Under the pieces are notes generated by a model, which was given only the letters and a program-made list of their open reading frames with translations, did no database searches and had not been told where the DNA came from. From Lanius collurio (taxonomy: Eukaryota; Chordata; Aves; Passeriformes; Laniidae), in NCBI GenBank assembly GCA_020086605.1, contig JACBWW010000008.1, positions 14,261,420-14,325,419 of the forward strand: DNA of 64,000 nt, given 5' to 3'. The translations under genes and the position numbers were made by a program. Within the stretch, counting starts at the first letter, position 1, and every line of letters starts with the position of its first letter. Positions 24,443 to 37,631 of this stretch are shown one piece after another.

Positions 24443-24840
24443 NNNNNNNNNNNNNNNNNNNNNNNNNNNNNNNNNNNNNNNNNNNNNNNNNNNNNNNNNN
24501 NNNNNNNNNNNNNNNNNNNNNNNNNNNNNNNNNNNNNNNNNNNNNNNNNNNNNNNNNNNNNNNNNNNNNNNNNNNNNNNNNNNNNNNNNNNNNNNNNNNN
24601 NNNNNNNNNNNNNNNNNNNNNNNNNNNNNNNNNNNNNNNNNNNNNNNNNNNNNNNNNNNNNNNNNNNNNNNNNNNNNNNNNNNNNNNNNNNNNNNNNNNN
24701 NNNNNNNNNNNNNNNNNNNNNNNNNNNNNNNNNNNNNNNNNNNNNNNNNNNNNNNNNNNNNNNNNNNNNNNNNNNNNNNNNNNNNNNNNNNNNNNNNNNN
24801 NNNNNNNNNNNNNNNNNNNNNNNNNNNNNNNNNNNNNNNN
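24443..24840. other. Assembly gap (398 N)
   Basis: A run of unknown bases. Any open frame reading across it is meaningless. The flanks are ordinary AT-rich sequence and do not reveal what is missing. Confidence 0.99.
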
Positions 24841-25879
24841 CACCAAATTGATTTTAACATCCTGAGACAGAAAAGAAATTCCTATTAAAGTCCCTTCAAA
24901 CCTTCTTAAAAAATCACAGCAGCTATTTAATGACTCCTATGAAGTATGAAGGGATGAACACAAAACAATAAAGAGAAAATTGAGAAAATAAAATGAAATG
25001 GGAACCAAGAAAAAAGTTTGTTTTTACTTTACAGGAGGGAAGACAGTGGTTTGGAACTTAATTTTACTCCATACCAATACTTGGATAACAATGAAGAAAA
25101 ATCATTGGAGAATTTGTATCAAAGAAGCATTGATGTGCAAAGCTGAACCAACTCCCCTCTTTGTAACTACACAAGATGACAGGTACCCAGCACAGAAAGA
25201 CATGCTATTCTATCACATATGCTGATGAACTTGTCAAATGCTCAACACCACCTTCACTTCTATTATAACAATAAGTAAACTGAGCAACAGCAAAGCTAGT
25301 TATTCTAATTTTCTTTTTTTGAGAATGGACTACTACTTTGAAAAATTGCTTGCTTGTGCAAAATGGCAGTTTCTTCAGTTTCTTTGAAACTCAAAATGTC
25401 TTCCATTAACACATCAGCCAAATGTCCAAGAGTACAAAACATGGGATCTACTTATATTAAAAAGCCTTATCCCAGGCTTTCTGAAACAGACCACAAATTT
25501 ACAGGAATTTCACCCAGTTATTTAAAAAAAATAGAAAATTATAGCTCTCAAAGATGGGGTTCTTTTCGGTCACCAGAAATCAGACAGAACTGCTATTTGT
25601 CTATACAGAGTCTTAAACAATATAAAGTCTCAAAAAATATTAAACATCTTTTTAATTGCCAGGGTGCCCACCATTATGATCCTAAAAGCTGTTTTCATCT
25701 TCCAAATTATGAATCAAGTTTACTAACATATCTCAGAGTGTTGGGATTCATAAATTTCATCTTTTGATTTGAAAGGAAGGAGCAGGTTGTTATAGAGACT
25801 ACTCCAGAAGCACAGCAGAAAATAAATTCATCACATCACAAAACTCTTGGTTTACATACAATAGTGTATACACAAAAAT
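24841..25879. other. Unique AT-rich sequence with a 137-codon open frame
   Basis: A plus-strand frame of 137 codons at 25354-25767 has no recognisable domain, signal peptide or homologue that I know. About one frame of this length is expected by chance in a window of this size and composition. No other feature is seen. Confidence 0.5.
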
Positions 25880-26205
25880 CATGAAATCATAAAATAGTGA
25901 CAGATGGAAGGCACCTCTGGAGATCATCTTGTCCAACCCCCTGCCACAGTAGGGCCACCCTCAACGTAAAGAAGTTCTTCATATCGAGGTGGAACTTCTT
26001 GTGTTTATTGCCATTATTCCTTGTCCAGTATCTGGGCACCACTGAAAAGAATCTGGTACCATCCTCCTGGCACCCGCCTTTGAGATATTTATATGCATTG
26101 AGGAGATCCCCTCTCAGTCTCATCTTCCCTAGACTAAACAGGCTCAGCTCCTTGTAGAAGAGATGCTCCAGGCCCCTCAACATCTTTGTGGCCTCTGCTG
26201 GAGGA
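25880..26205 (-). mobile_element. CR1 LINE fragment, ORF2 C-terminus and 3' end, minus strand
   Basis: On the minus strand the translation reads GLEHLFYKELSLFSLGKMRLRGDLLNAYKYLKGG and then QEDGTRFFSVVP, the typical C-terminal part of CR1 ORF2. A shortened 3' UTR and terminus lie at the left edge (ATGAAATCATAAAATAG on the plus strand). An internal deletion removes part of the 3' UTR near 25960. The 5' truncation is near 26205. The ORF2 tail is open over this part, but the copy is only a fragment. Confidence 0.92.
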
Positions 26206-26555
26206 TGAGGGTTGAGGAGGGACATGGGAAGAAACATGAGCTGCATGTAGCAGGAAGACAGTTTTCACTAACAGAAATGATGTGTCTTTTTACAAGTCAT
26301 AGGCAGGATAGTCTTCACAAACACTGAATGCCCAGAAAGGATACCAGTATGTTAGAATAAACACTGCCAAGTTTCTGCAATTTTTTCCCATTTTCTGGAA
26401 ACACAGTTCACCCAGATAATGCCATTCAGGATTCTGCATGCAGGTGAAGAGTTTAAGCTTCCAAAATTGCAAGTTATCCAGAGGAAATGGTACTTAACAG
26501 TATCTGACCTTCCTTTGTCTTCTGAGCACTGCATATTTGCAGTATTTCAGCACTT
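26206..26555. other. Unique spacer between two CR1 fragments
   Basis: No repeat or gene recognised. Two overlapping 60-codon frames on the minus strand look fortuitous. Confidence 0.5.
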
Positions 26556-26862
26556 ACAGGGGACTTAAAAAAAAGAGAGAGAGAGTGACTTTTTACACAG
26601 GAACATAGTGATAGCACAAGGGGAACGGTATTAAACTAAAAAGAAGTTTAGATTAAATGTTAAAAAGAAATTCTTTCCTGTGAAGGTGATGAGACACTGG
26701 AACAGGTTGCCTAGAGAGGCTGTGAATGTCCCATTCCTGCAAGTGTTCAGGGATGGTGCTTTCAGCAACCTGGTCCAGTGAAAAGTGTCCCTGACCATGG
26801 CCAGGGGGTTGGAAATAGATGATTTTTAAAGGACCCTTCCAACCCAAATCATTCTGTGACAG
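26556..26862 (+). mobile_element. CR1 LINE 3' end
   Basis: This runs from GACTTTTTACAC..GGAACATAGTGATAG through GAGACACTGGAACAGGTTGCC and AGCAACCTGGTCCAGTG to CCAACCCAAATCATTCTGTGAC, the terminal part of a CR1 copy. It resembles the tail of CR1-A. A short AG-rich run (about 26573-26584) near the left edge is a local expansion. It lies 350 bases from the minus-strand CR1, in head-to-head orientation. Confidence 0.92.
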
Positions 26863-29800
26863 TCCTTTTAAAAATACTTAGATGCTAAAAGTAGTTTTAG
26901 AGAGAGACTAGTTATAAGTACATTGGTGAAAGATTATATTTAACTCAAAATTCAATTGAACTTTAAAAAGAGCCACAGAAACTACATAGTTTTAATTTCT
27001 AGGTGTATATTCCAGGCATTTGTAACATTCAGATATTAGTGTGAATTAATATCTTTTACATCAGGTTACATATAGTACATGTATCATTATCTGCAACACA
27101 CATTCTTCTAAAAGGCTGTATATCTAAAAAGAGACTTTCATTCTGTGGTTTTTTAATTCTTTTAGCCTAAACAGTTCACTTTTAATGAGCAACGAGTAGT
27201 TTTGGGTAACAGCATACATTGCTAGTAAGCTTGGCTCTCAAATCTTTGTGCCTAATATAATGGCCACACACAGAATCAATCAATAGCATCTTGCTCCTGA
27301 AACAAGTATTGTTTTAATGACTACAATCAAAGATTAATTAACTAAAGGCTATTTCATTTTCTCTAATCATCGACATTATTGTCTTTCTAAATAACACATA
27401 ATGTTTGATTGTAATGTTATCACATTATAATCAAGCTCAAAAAATATTTGTGTGTGGTTTCAAAAGCCTAATCAGGGAAGGTTCTTCCTGATCCGTTTGG
27501 ATTCCTCAATCACTCCTTCTCACAATATTAAAGGTCCATTAAACTGGACTACAACTAAAGAACCTGTGAGGCTAGGGATGTAGTTTCACTAATCCTTTAG
27601 TCATACCTGAGGGGGGTTTCATACTTTGAGTAATATTAAGATGCATATCACATTTGGCTTGTTAAAATATGTTGCCTACAATTATCAGTTAGCAAAAATG
27701 AAATTCAGAGGCAGCTGCTACTACTGAACAAGGAAAATAGAAACCTTCTCTTTCTGCATCTTCAAAATCTGAAGCTATGTGCATCCTTTGTAAAAGTATG
27801 TTTATTTAAAATAATAGTTTAATGTTAGGCTACAAAAAGCAGGTTCTTCTAAATAAGTACTTATAATTCTCAGGTTTTTCATAGCATTGCAGACAAAATT
27901 CTTTTCATTGAATTTTAGTTCATTTAAATCTTTAACTAATTGTACTACCTACCTACCACTGAACAATTATATTATTAACATTTAAGAAAACAACTACTCT
28001 TTTTTGGCCAAAGACTTCATTGCAGCACCACAGTCTGGCTGAAAGGCTAAACCCTGCTTACTGAGAATTTTCTAGAGTTTTGTTTAATGTCTGCTCATGT
28101 TCAAAGAACTAAATTGCCAAGACAGTAAACTGCTGAAGAGTGAAAACAATGACAAGGCCAATAGGTGTTGTCTGATGATGACCCTGGAAGATATTCTGGA
28201 TCTCCACACCCGACAGTGATCCAATAGCATTAGGTAAAGACAAAGAGCTTCTTAATAGCAATGAACTGTTTAGATACAAATGTAAAAATGCCTTTTTTTT
28301 ACATTCACAGGTAAATGTGTGAAAGTGCACTACTAAGGAGCCTGTGGCCAGATAACTCATCGCCATACCAACAGTCTGGTCACAGACAAAAATTCAATTA
28401 ATTTTTCCTTTTGGCTCTATGGAAAGCATCCATTTCTTTGGGAACCTTGTCCTAGCCTGATAGGCTACTTACGTTTTTCTGTCTGTATGAAAAGAAAACC
28501 TTGTTTAAAAATTCTTTTGAATATTAACTTTGGACTAATATTTTTCAATTTGTGGCAGAGGTTATCTAAAGTGGAAATGACATAAAGTTACTTAGCATTT
28601 AGAAAATTATTTTAAAAAAATAGAATGGGAGGGAAAAATACAATGGCAGTGGGAGAATGTGCTTTAATTACTCATAAAGGTAAAGAAGCAACAATCCTCC
28701 TTAATTACTCATTTTGTGAATGTCTGTATAAAACAAATGGAATACTTTTGTCTAGATTATAAAACAAAAGTCTTTGTTATAAAACTCAGCATGAGATGGT
28801 AATTATGCTTAACACTTCCAGCAGAAAAATAAAACAACTTTGAGATTTGCGCAGGAAAGTTGTGAGGCCAACCACAGGGCCAAAGTAAATTTTTAATATT
28901 CCTACAAAACAAACAAGAAAGCTTTAATGGCATCTTGCTATGCCATATTCACACAGCAGTTAAGTATGGCTTTTAAGCCACCATTAACGTAAGTAATAAA
29001 GTGTAGGAACTGATACTTAAAGCTACTGCTTGGGAGTAAGAAAACATGAAATTGCTACTAGTGTTTTTTCATACAGAAAAATATAGCTCTTTCGCAGTAA
29101 GACTGTGTGCAGTAAAGAGATGAAAGACACTCCTCATGAGGAAGAAAATAAAAAACCCTTTAGTCCCTTACAGTTTATTTTCCTTATTGTATAGGTTGTG
29201 TAAATTACTACTACTTAAAGTAAAACATTAATTCCTTGGACAGCAGGAAGGACACACTTCCTTAGTTGAAGTGTTTTGGGTAAGTAATATGCTTACATTG
29301 TCCCAAACAGTCTTTAAATTAAGTATTTCTACTGCCTTTTACAAAACAAATTCCTGCATTCAGTCAAAACAATATCTGTAAATTAAGAGTATTTTCCTGG
29401 TTCAACACAGTAGGATTTCCATTTGCTTCCTGCTTGAATTTTAAGGAAGGGTTTTTTCTGATAAATGCATCTTTATTATTTCTGGGTATTTCATCAAAAA
29501 AAGTTAAGGATTTCTGTTTGCCAGATTCTCAGCAAGGTGAGTGACAGCAACTCTATTCACATACCTAATACCATGAAAATCTATCTAGTTGAGATGTTCT
29601 GATGTGCATACAGTTCATTTTATATGTTATGCAATTTAACTTCACACCAATTCTTTTCATTTTCTTTCTTCTTAAATGCAGACACAAACTATACTGCAGC
29701 CACCAAAACCAGTCACAACCAGCTACTACAGTCATTTCAAAAGTATACTTTGCCCTGGGAAACTAGGCTAGTAAAACTGGTTTAAGAACAGTAAGCTAAT

Positions 29801-32800
29801 GCATATCCTTTCATGGACACACATACCAGGTTAAATTCGTGATACTAGGTCAGCTTGCAGCAATTTCCTGTCTCACATCCCCCCCCAACACAAATACAAA
29901 AAGCAAATGTTTAAATCAAGATGAGACCCACAGAAAGCTTTGCCACTGTTCAGTGTTTGAGGCCGTAAGAACTGTCTCTGCAACAGAGAGGACATCTCCA
30001 TTCTGTTCTCCTTCAGTGCTAGTAATGAGATCAGGGCCAACATCCCTTTCCCCACCACATTAGAGGGCTGAGTTCCCAGCTGTGCACTGGCACAGCTTCA
30101 GCAGGACCAGAGAGAGCAGCCACATGCTGACAACCAGCCAACTCCAACCCCTCTGGCCAGGAGAGGTGGGACAATTTGAACCACCTTGAAGCAAGGACAG
30201 AAACACACCTTCACAGCCAAGTTCCCTAATGATTTGTTTACTACACAGAAATATTATAGACTATACACATATGTTGCCTGTGGCTCTCCCATACCTGAGT
30301 ATACCTGGTGACCAGATCAAGAAATTAATGTATAGCCAAGATGCTTCACATGCAAGCACTGCTTGCTTTTTCAAAGCTTTCATTCTGTTTGCAACCAGCC
30401 TCCTCCAGCTGTGTTTGGCCCCACAGCTACAACATCTCTGCTCCTTCCAACAGCTGTTCTCTCTCCACTCTGGCAACTCACCTTCCATGACCCATTCCAC
30501 CACAGTTTTTAAAGGGCTGTACCAATGACTCTTATCTTTGTTCCCTTTCCTGTGGAAACTAAAATTTCTGGAAACTTTATGTCTCCAAACAGCAGCAAAG
30601 AAAACTGGTTTTATGGAATTCTTCCTTCACTCTGGCCACTGGGAGCCACTGGATTCAGCAAGTCACTTACCTGCAGACAGATGGGCCAGCTCTTCCACCT
30701 CAGTCCCCTCGCAGAATCGATATACAGAAAGGGGATGTAAAAATAGTTACAAATATACAAAGATCTTATAAAACCATAAGAGTTTTCTAACATAATCTTT
30801 AGATTTCACATAGACAAATTCACCAATGCTATACAAATACTACTGATCAATTTTAAATCTTTACTTAAATGTATTCAAAAGCTTAATAGTTTCAAGATTA
30901 CAATAAAGAGAGGGAGGATATGTGTTGCTCTTTTTACTTTCATTACACAGTTTTAATCTCTGTTCAAACGTAAGTTCAGAAAACAAAGGGCTTAGCTAAA
31001 GCATACATTTTCTAAAGAATTATTTTTAGCTTGCTTAACATTGAAGGAATTCACTGCAAGCTCTCCACAGCATGGAACAACGTTCCCACCAGTCTCTCTG
31101 TTACAAATTAATGAAAAGCTGACTGCTCATTCTCTGCCTAAAGGCATCTACCATGCATCATAAATTTCAGTCATGGGCACTGAGGTGCAGATATGGGTAC
31201 AACCTTACCCAAACTGTCCAAAGGAAGTTCTCCACATTTATTGCAGTAAGATGATACCTTGAGCTTTCTACACAATTATTTCTCATGTACTCTACTCTTT
31301 CTCTCATTACCAGACTTCACCACAAGCAGCACATATTCAGAAAAAACTGACAGGATCGTTGACCCTCTTTAAAGCACAGTATGCAGGACAAGTTATGTAT
31401 TTTTAACAGCCAGCTCCACTGCTGAAATGTGATGTTGAGTTTGAAGGAAAGAACAAGCATCAAGTACTTGCAAAATTGCATCAGAAGACTCAGCACTGAT
31501 CTTTCCATTAAAGGCCCTGCCTTAAACAAAACCTATGAAGTATTTTAGCTGTGTACTTTGGAACAATGCCTAGAAACAAGGCTACATAAATCCCCCCACC
31601 CAAACCACTGTTCTTTGACTGGTATTTATCAACAGCAAAGCAAGTATAAAATTATAATATGAAATCACTTGGCTACACAAAAAATAACCCAACTTCTAAA
31701 GCAACAACAAAAATGTTATATATGGTAAGTAAATTTTTAGAAGTGCTAAACACTGCTTTAATTCAACTTCTCCTGCTTATGTGTGAGTAACTTTAAGCTA
31801 TTACTGGCTACTAGAGAACAACTTAATTTTGAAACACAAAGAAAACTTAAATAATATACTACATTCAAGGCTTATAGACCTTGTCAGTCAAAATTCTCTG
31901 TTTCCAATGAAAAGGAACATTTTACAATTTAAAACAGAGAAGAGCCAATCGATTGTAATACTCTAACTGGAACACAGTCTGAATTATTAGATAATAATAC
32001 AAGCTATTTTCTAAAAAAACCCCACATTTTAGCTCATCATTTATGATCACTGGGCTAAAAAGCATTAGCATACCTGCCAAAACTCATAATTTATTTTTAC
32101 CCTCTGTAACTCAAAACAACATTGATAAATGTGTAGAGGAAAAGACACACAAAATATTTTCCCTTGGCTTTAAGTTTAGTTTTTCTCAGCACACCACATA
32201 TTTGTCCCATCTTTTACCTGCCAGCTTGGCTTATTCTGTTCTCTGGCAGTCCTTCCCCAAATTTCTTCAAGGTGCGCAGCTCCAGGTTTGCACATTATAG
32301 ACCATCACAGGGTCAGTGCAAACTTGTAACTTCTAGCCTGGAGTTGCAAACTGCACAATACACATATCTTTCACGTAATCTAGCAAGGATAGATGAGTCA
32401 TCCATCCAATCCTTTTCACCACTAAGGCTCCTAAGACAATATGTGAAGAAATCACACAAAACAAAGCAAGCTATTTCACTGAGTTTTAGAGGAGTGAAGT
32501 CTGAATTATTTTAGTTAAAATTTATAGTGTTTGTCTGCTAATGGAAAACTTGCATCTGAAATAAACCCTTATATGGCAAAGAATTCCTCAGCAATGGAAA
32601 ACTAATTTAAAAAAGCAGATCCATGAGCTCTGCTACTAATGAATCTTAGTGTTGTCAGATTTGTGCTTCTCAGTTGATCAAGCTTTGAGAACTCTTTCTG
32701 TTCATCGCTGAAATCAATCAACTGAACAAAAAAATTACATAGAGAAAGAAGTACCTACAGATCCCAGCCCAGAGACTCAGGACAATGCCTTGCATCAGGA

Positions 32801-33919
32801 CTGCACAAATTACACTGGCAGGAAGATCTCTGTGCTGTGCATGCTCCTTAACCCCTAATACCAAAGAATTACGCAGCTTCCTCCTAAAACAGAAGTGAAA
32901 AACTAAAGGGGATTCGGACACTTCACCACCATGTCCCAACAGTCTCTCTGCTGAGCTTTCCCCCAGCACCCAACACCTCATGCTCAACACACTCACACTC
33001 AGCAGTGCTGCGTGTCCAGCCCTTCCCACTGCTCCTTGTTCCATAACCCTGTGCATTGCACAGTGCTAATGCACAAACCAAACCTGCCACAACATAGATC
33101 CGGAGTGCCCTTTCCACCACGGCAGGCCAAATACACTCACTCCTTCGTGCAAGGCCATGAAGGTGTGGCACAGCTGAACAGCAGGTAACAGGGCATATGA
33201 TAAACCACAGACAGGTCCATATGCTGGCCAATGGGCAAAAAAATAGGCACAGCTGGACAGCCAGGACACCTGGAGAGAATCCTTTTACAGGCTCAGCAGG
33301 CTGGTCACAGTTCAGATCCAGTTCCTGATCACGTAAGTGGATTATTTTCTTTGGAATGAAAAGCAGGTGTTAGGGGTTTCTTTAATTCTAGAGTAATTTT
33401 GTTCCTATTAAATGAAATTTATCTAACTGAATTTGTTTCTCTGCCTCACTAGCTGCTTGTCAACATGCCTTTCAAACAAAGTAAGATGCTATAATAAGAT
33501 TCCCTTCGTTATTCTCAAATTTTTACATAAAAATAAAGGGAGAAACCATATAAACACAGTTATTATAAGTGCCAAAAAATGCCTGTGGAAGTAACTTTCA
33601 TCTAATAACAGTAGCGACCATTAATGACTACGTACAACACACAAATGGGGAAACTTCAGTATTACACTACTTGTGGAAATTATCATCATTTGCAGATCTA
33701 CAATCTCATTCCTCCTTAATTTATATATGTCATCTAACCCATAATTAATAGAATCTTAGTTAATTAAAGAAATCTTCACTCACTTTTACTGATAACAATG
33801 TAAAAAATTTAAATGCTTCAGCCACCAAGTGGATGGTGGTGTATTGTGGTGCTTACACAGTGTTGTGAGATTCACTCTTTTGTCAAGACTGCCAAACCTT
33901 GCAAGCCCAAAGTGACTGG
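26863..33919. other. Unique AT-rich non-coding sequence
   Basis: No recognisable gene or repeat. A moderately GC-richer patch at about 32720-33320 holds overlapping open frames of 112, 102 and 67 codons on the minus strand. None has a recognisable domain, and overlapping frames in several phases argue for composition rather than coding. Confidence 0.5.
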
Positions 33920-34394
33920 AAGTCTTCAGCAAAGAAAAATCACGAAGAAGTGTACATGAGGTTGACAGAATGACTGATGCATGGAAAAGTCAACAAGGAT
34001 CCATTTCTCACAACAAAATCTAGTGGGCAGGTTACTAAAATGATAGATCTGTAACAAATTAGGAATGCTTTTTCTTCACAATGTTCACCTGAATTATGGA
34101 ATCATTGCAGCAAGACACTGGACACACATAAGGCACAAAAAATAACTAAATTCTTGAATAACAGACCCACTGCTGTTTGTTTAAAACACAAATGCTTGGG
34201 TTCAACCTTTAGAGCTAAGGAAGCTCCTAAACCACTAATTAAGGGACCTAACCATGGGAAAGAATTACTACATATACTTCATGCATTTCTTACATTTTTC
34301 TCCCTAAGCATGTTTACTAGCTGCCTTTGGAAAGAGTATGAAACTAAATGGACACTTGGCCTGACTGGAACATGCCTAGCTGTCTGTTCTCATG
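33920..34394 (+). mobile_element. Ancient CR1-L-like 3' end, highly diverged
   Basis: The order of words follows the end of old CR1-L type elements. CATTTCTCACAACA, GGGCAGGTT, TTTTTCTTCACAA, ATTATGGAATCATTGC and AAATTCTTGAA..ACAGACC come from the end of ORF2. They are followed in the 3' UTR by AGCATGTTTACTAG, AAATGGACACTTGG and TCTGTTCTCATG near 34392. Substitutions and small gaps are many, so the copy is far older than the CR1 copies near 10-15 kb. The family call is from remembered consensus order. Confidence 0.72.
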
Positions 34395-36666
34395 AAATTG
34401 AAGAAAATATGCCAAATACCACATGACGGCAGAAAAACCAACAGGCACAAAATGCATGCAGACATTAGACTCTTAATTCTCTCCCAGTTTACAAACAGCG
34501 TTAATCACTACTTCTGTGAACAGTATGATATAATGTAAGACACAACAGATTTAGACAGAGTTATGCATAATTATTGTGAGAAACAAAAATCACAAATAAG
34601 AGAAATTATTTTGCTTATCTCATATGTGTGATTTTATTTGCTACTGGGAAACAAGCCATGATCCACAGCCAGCTCTCAAACAGGAAAACAAATTAGGTAA
34701 AACCATTTTTAAAAGCCAAGGCAGTATTCTGCAAGGAGGTTAAATTTTGGTCCACTTTTAGAAACCTTTTTAAATTCAGAGGAAATTAAGATTGGACAGG
34801 TGGACCTTGTACCTGAGGAATGCCCCAGCACAGTACACAAGTCCCAGTACAAGGAGAAAGAAGTCATTTAGGCCAAGACTTCTGTTCCCTTTGTGTATTA
34901 AATGTTGCTTTTAATCTGGTTAACTACTCAACGTCCATGAGGACCAACAGTCCCTTCAGATTTATCTTAATATTGGTAAACTGGCCAATCAAGTCCAGTT
35001 ACATGGCAATGGGGTAGATTTGGGGGTGTTTCAGGGGTTTATTTAGTGGTAGGGTTATTTATTGTATGAGAGCTAAAGCAAGAAAAATTAAGTACAGAGG
35101 AATTTTTCAAAACTTTTTCTAAAGATGAGACTGATACTAAATCTGATATCTTTTCTATGGGGAAAACAACACATGGATCTAGATTTAATTTTGTCGTCAC
35201 TGTTCATAAAGAAATAGAATTTTTTCTTTTGGACAGAGTTAGCTGCCCAGATTCTATTCACCGCTATGCTCAATAGCCATCAGAAATGACAATAACACTT
35301 CAGCCTGGAAAACTAGCATGACTCAGATGCCTACTGCCACTGAGACTCCCTATCTCCAGTTATGTGACATGTGAGAACCTGTCCCTTCTAATAAAAAAAT
35401 GAAATGAGTTATTGAGACTATGTAAAGGGATAAATCACCTAGTAGACGCTGAGTATTAGGCAGCTGCCACAGAAGATGACTATCTAAGATAGTTCTTACT
35501 TTTCTATTATTCATCCAAAATCATACTGCTATTTTTTTCTGCCCTACTCCAATGAAAGGCCCTATGTCCTATAAAAATTTTCAGTTTTTGTAAGAGGCCT
35601 TCCACAGCTCTCATTTTTTTCCTATGAGACTAAACATAGTCACTCCCTTCAAAATCTTCTTGTAGGTAATTTTAGTAAAGCACTTTATTACAGCTGCTAT
35701 GTGCAGTACTCTACCTGAGACCTCATCAGTGCTAAACAGAAAATAACAGCTATGTCCCTTTACATGCAGCATTCCTTATTTATGTATTTCAGATGTATAA
35801 ACAGGTGTATGTGTCCTTCATCCAGGTTCTCAGTGGCAAGACTACTTTAAGTTTTTATTCCTCTTCCCTCAAGTATGCAAAACATAGCAACTTGTGCTCA
35901 TGTTTTGGAATTTCACCTCATTGTGTTTGGACTGTCTCTCCAAATTGTCAAAGTAACTGCTTTTCAACCATCATTTTTCCCATGTGAGATCCATTTAAAT
36001 TTTCCAGCTGAGACACAAGACCCTGTGTAGTGAATTTGGGCCAACTGATAATAAGCTTGCTTTTTTTACTTACTGACTCTTTATAACCAACAAGTGGATT
36101 CACAGGGTCTGCAGACCATAGCTTGAAAATCATTTACTGTATTCTCTGTGTTCAACTAGCGAATTACATAATAAAAATACTGAAAAAACCAGAAGATATA
36201 CTGGACCCATCTGAAATGCATTCTCAGTCATCAGTAAACCATTAATGATACTTGGAGACCTTTTCTCAAGCGCTTGCATGTTCATTTTACAATGATTTCA
36301 TGTGGAGTTCCCCACTATTTTCTATGAGTGATGTATGAGATAGTCAAGAGTATCACACACTCTCACTGCACAAAAAAAAAAAAATAGAAGTCAAGATACC
36401 TCCTCCAACATTCATCCTCTATCTGCTAGGCTAGTTATACTACCAAGGAAGGAAATTAAAAGTGCCTGACACAGTTGGCTCTTGATAAATCTATGCTAGT
36501 GGCTTATCAATTTTATTATTCCAGAGGTGCTTATAAAGCAACTGTTTAATAACTGGTTTAAAAAACGTGCAAGGATTAAGGTTTCATTGACCAAGTTGTA
36601 ATTTTTCTTCCTTCAGGTTTTATTGACTGGCTTACAATTCTCTTCATGTTTCCCAGCACCTACAAA

Positions 36667-36698
36667 ATATATATATATTTATATATTTTTTTAAAAAA
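36667..36698. repeat. AT-rich simple repeat
   Basis: Alternating AT/TA run (ATATATATATATTTATATA) passing into a T run and then an A run. Low-complexity sequence with no other signal. Confidence 0.8.
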
Positions 36699-36980
36699 GA
36701 AAGAAGTAGGGAGCATAGATTTACATTTACTCCTACCCAGTCTTCTGAAGACTCTCCTGTTCTTTCAAAGACTCTGAATATTGTGGACCAGAGTAGCTGA
36801 CAAAGAAGTAAATTATAATGTTGCATTTACATTTTAGCAATCTTCTGGTTCTTATCTGAGCACAGTAAGCTATTAAAATCAGTGAAAGAAAAACATAAGT
36901 TGATCACATGAGACCTTAAATAGGAGAGAGAAAAACAAAGAGAAGTGGACCATGGTAAGAGCGACTCCTGATCATCTAGA

Positions 36981-37025
36981 TTAAAAAAAAAAAACAAACA
37001 AACAAATAAAAAACAACCAAAACCA
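36981..37025. repeat. A-rich / (CAAA)n simple repeat
   Basis: An A run followed by AACAAACAAACAAAT and ACAACCAAAACC words. Low-complexity sequence with no transposon body attached. Confidence 0.85.
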
Positions 37026-37574
37026 CACTAGTTTGAAGCACTGATAGCCCCTCTGGCAGTACATGTTTGTGGATGGTTGTTTGAGTCTTTTTCTTTAAAT
37101 GAAGATAGTAAAAAAGTAGTGTAAACCACTAACCTTATTGCTTAGCTTCAAAAGCCTGTTGAAAGGTAATAAACCAGGGTGGTTCAAGAGAAGTTTAAAA
37201 AAAACCACGAAAAATTTACTTAACCCCTTTGGGAAGGTTTTGTAAGTGGAGATCTACTCAGGTATTGCCTTCAGCTACACTTCTGGGAAAGTGCAGGAAG
37301 CTGGTGTCTCCACTGCTCTGGTCCAAGGTATTCCTTACTGCTATAGTAGGAGGGTACTGTGCCAGTGAAAATCCCCGTCTGGCTCTCAATTGCAGTCAGC
37401 ACAGTCACTTTCCTGTCAGGTTTTCCCAAAATGTGAGCACCTAAACAGGCCTGTAGGTAAGAAATTCTCCATGAAACTGGGAAGCAGCTCTCCCTGTCAG
37501 TGACAGGAAAGAGACAAGCCATTCTGACAGCCTGTCACGACACAGGGAATGCACCAGGAATAGCAAGAAGGCAA

Positions 37575-37631
37575 TCTTTCTTTCTGTACCTGCCTTGAAG
37601 TAAATGGAAATGTCAAGTTACCTAGAAGGTA
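37575..37631 (+). repeat. Exact 57-bp direct repeat, copy 1
   Basis: These 57 bases are identical to 41211-41267, starting TCTTTCTTTCTG and ending CTAGAAGGTA. The flanks of the two copies differ immediately on both sides. The sequence is complex, not a microsatellite, and does not belong to a repeat family I recognise. Confidence 0.97.

Noticed and set aside
24289..24888. Open frames of 154-186 codons
   Set aside because: They read across the run of N and are artefacts.
32718..33269. Overlapping minus-strand frames of 112, 102 and 67 codons
   Set aside because: Several phases are open at once, no domain is seen, and it is best explained by local composition.
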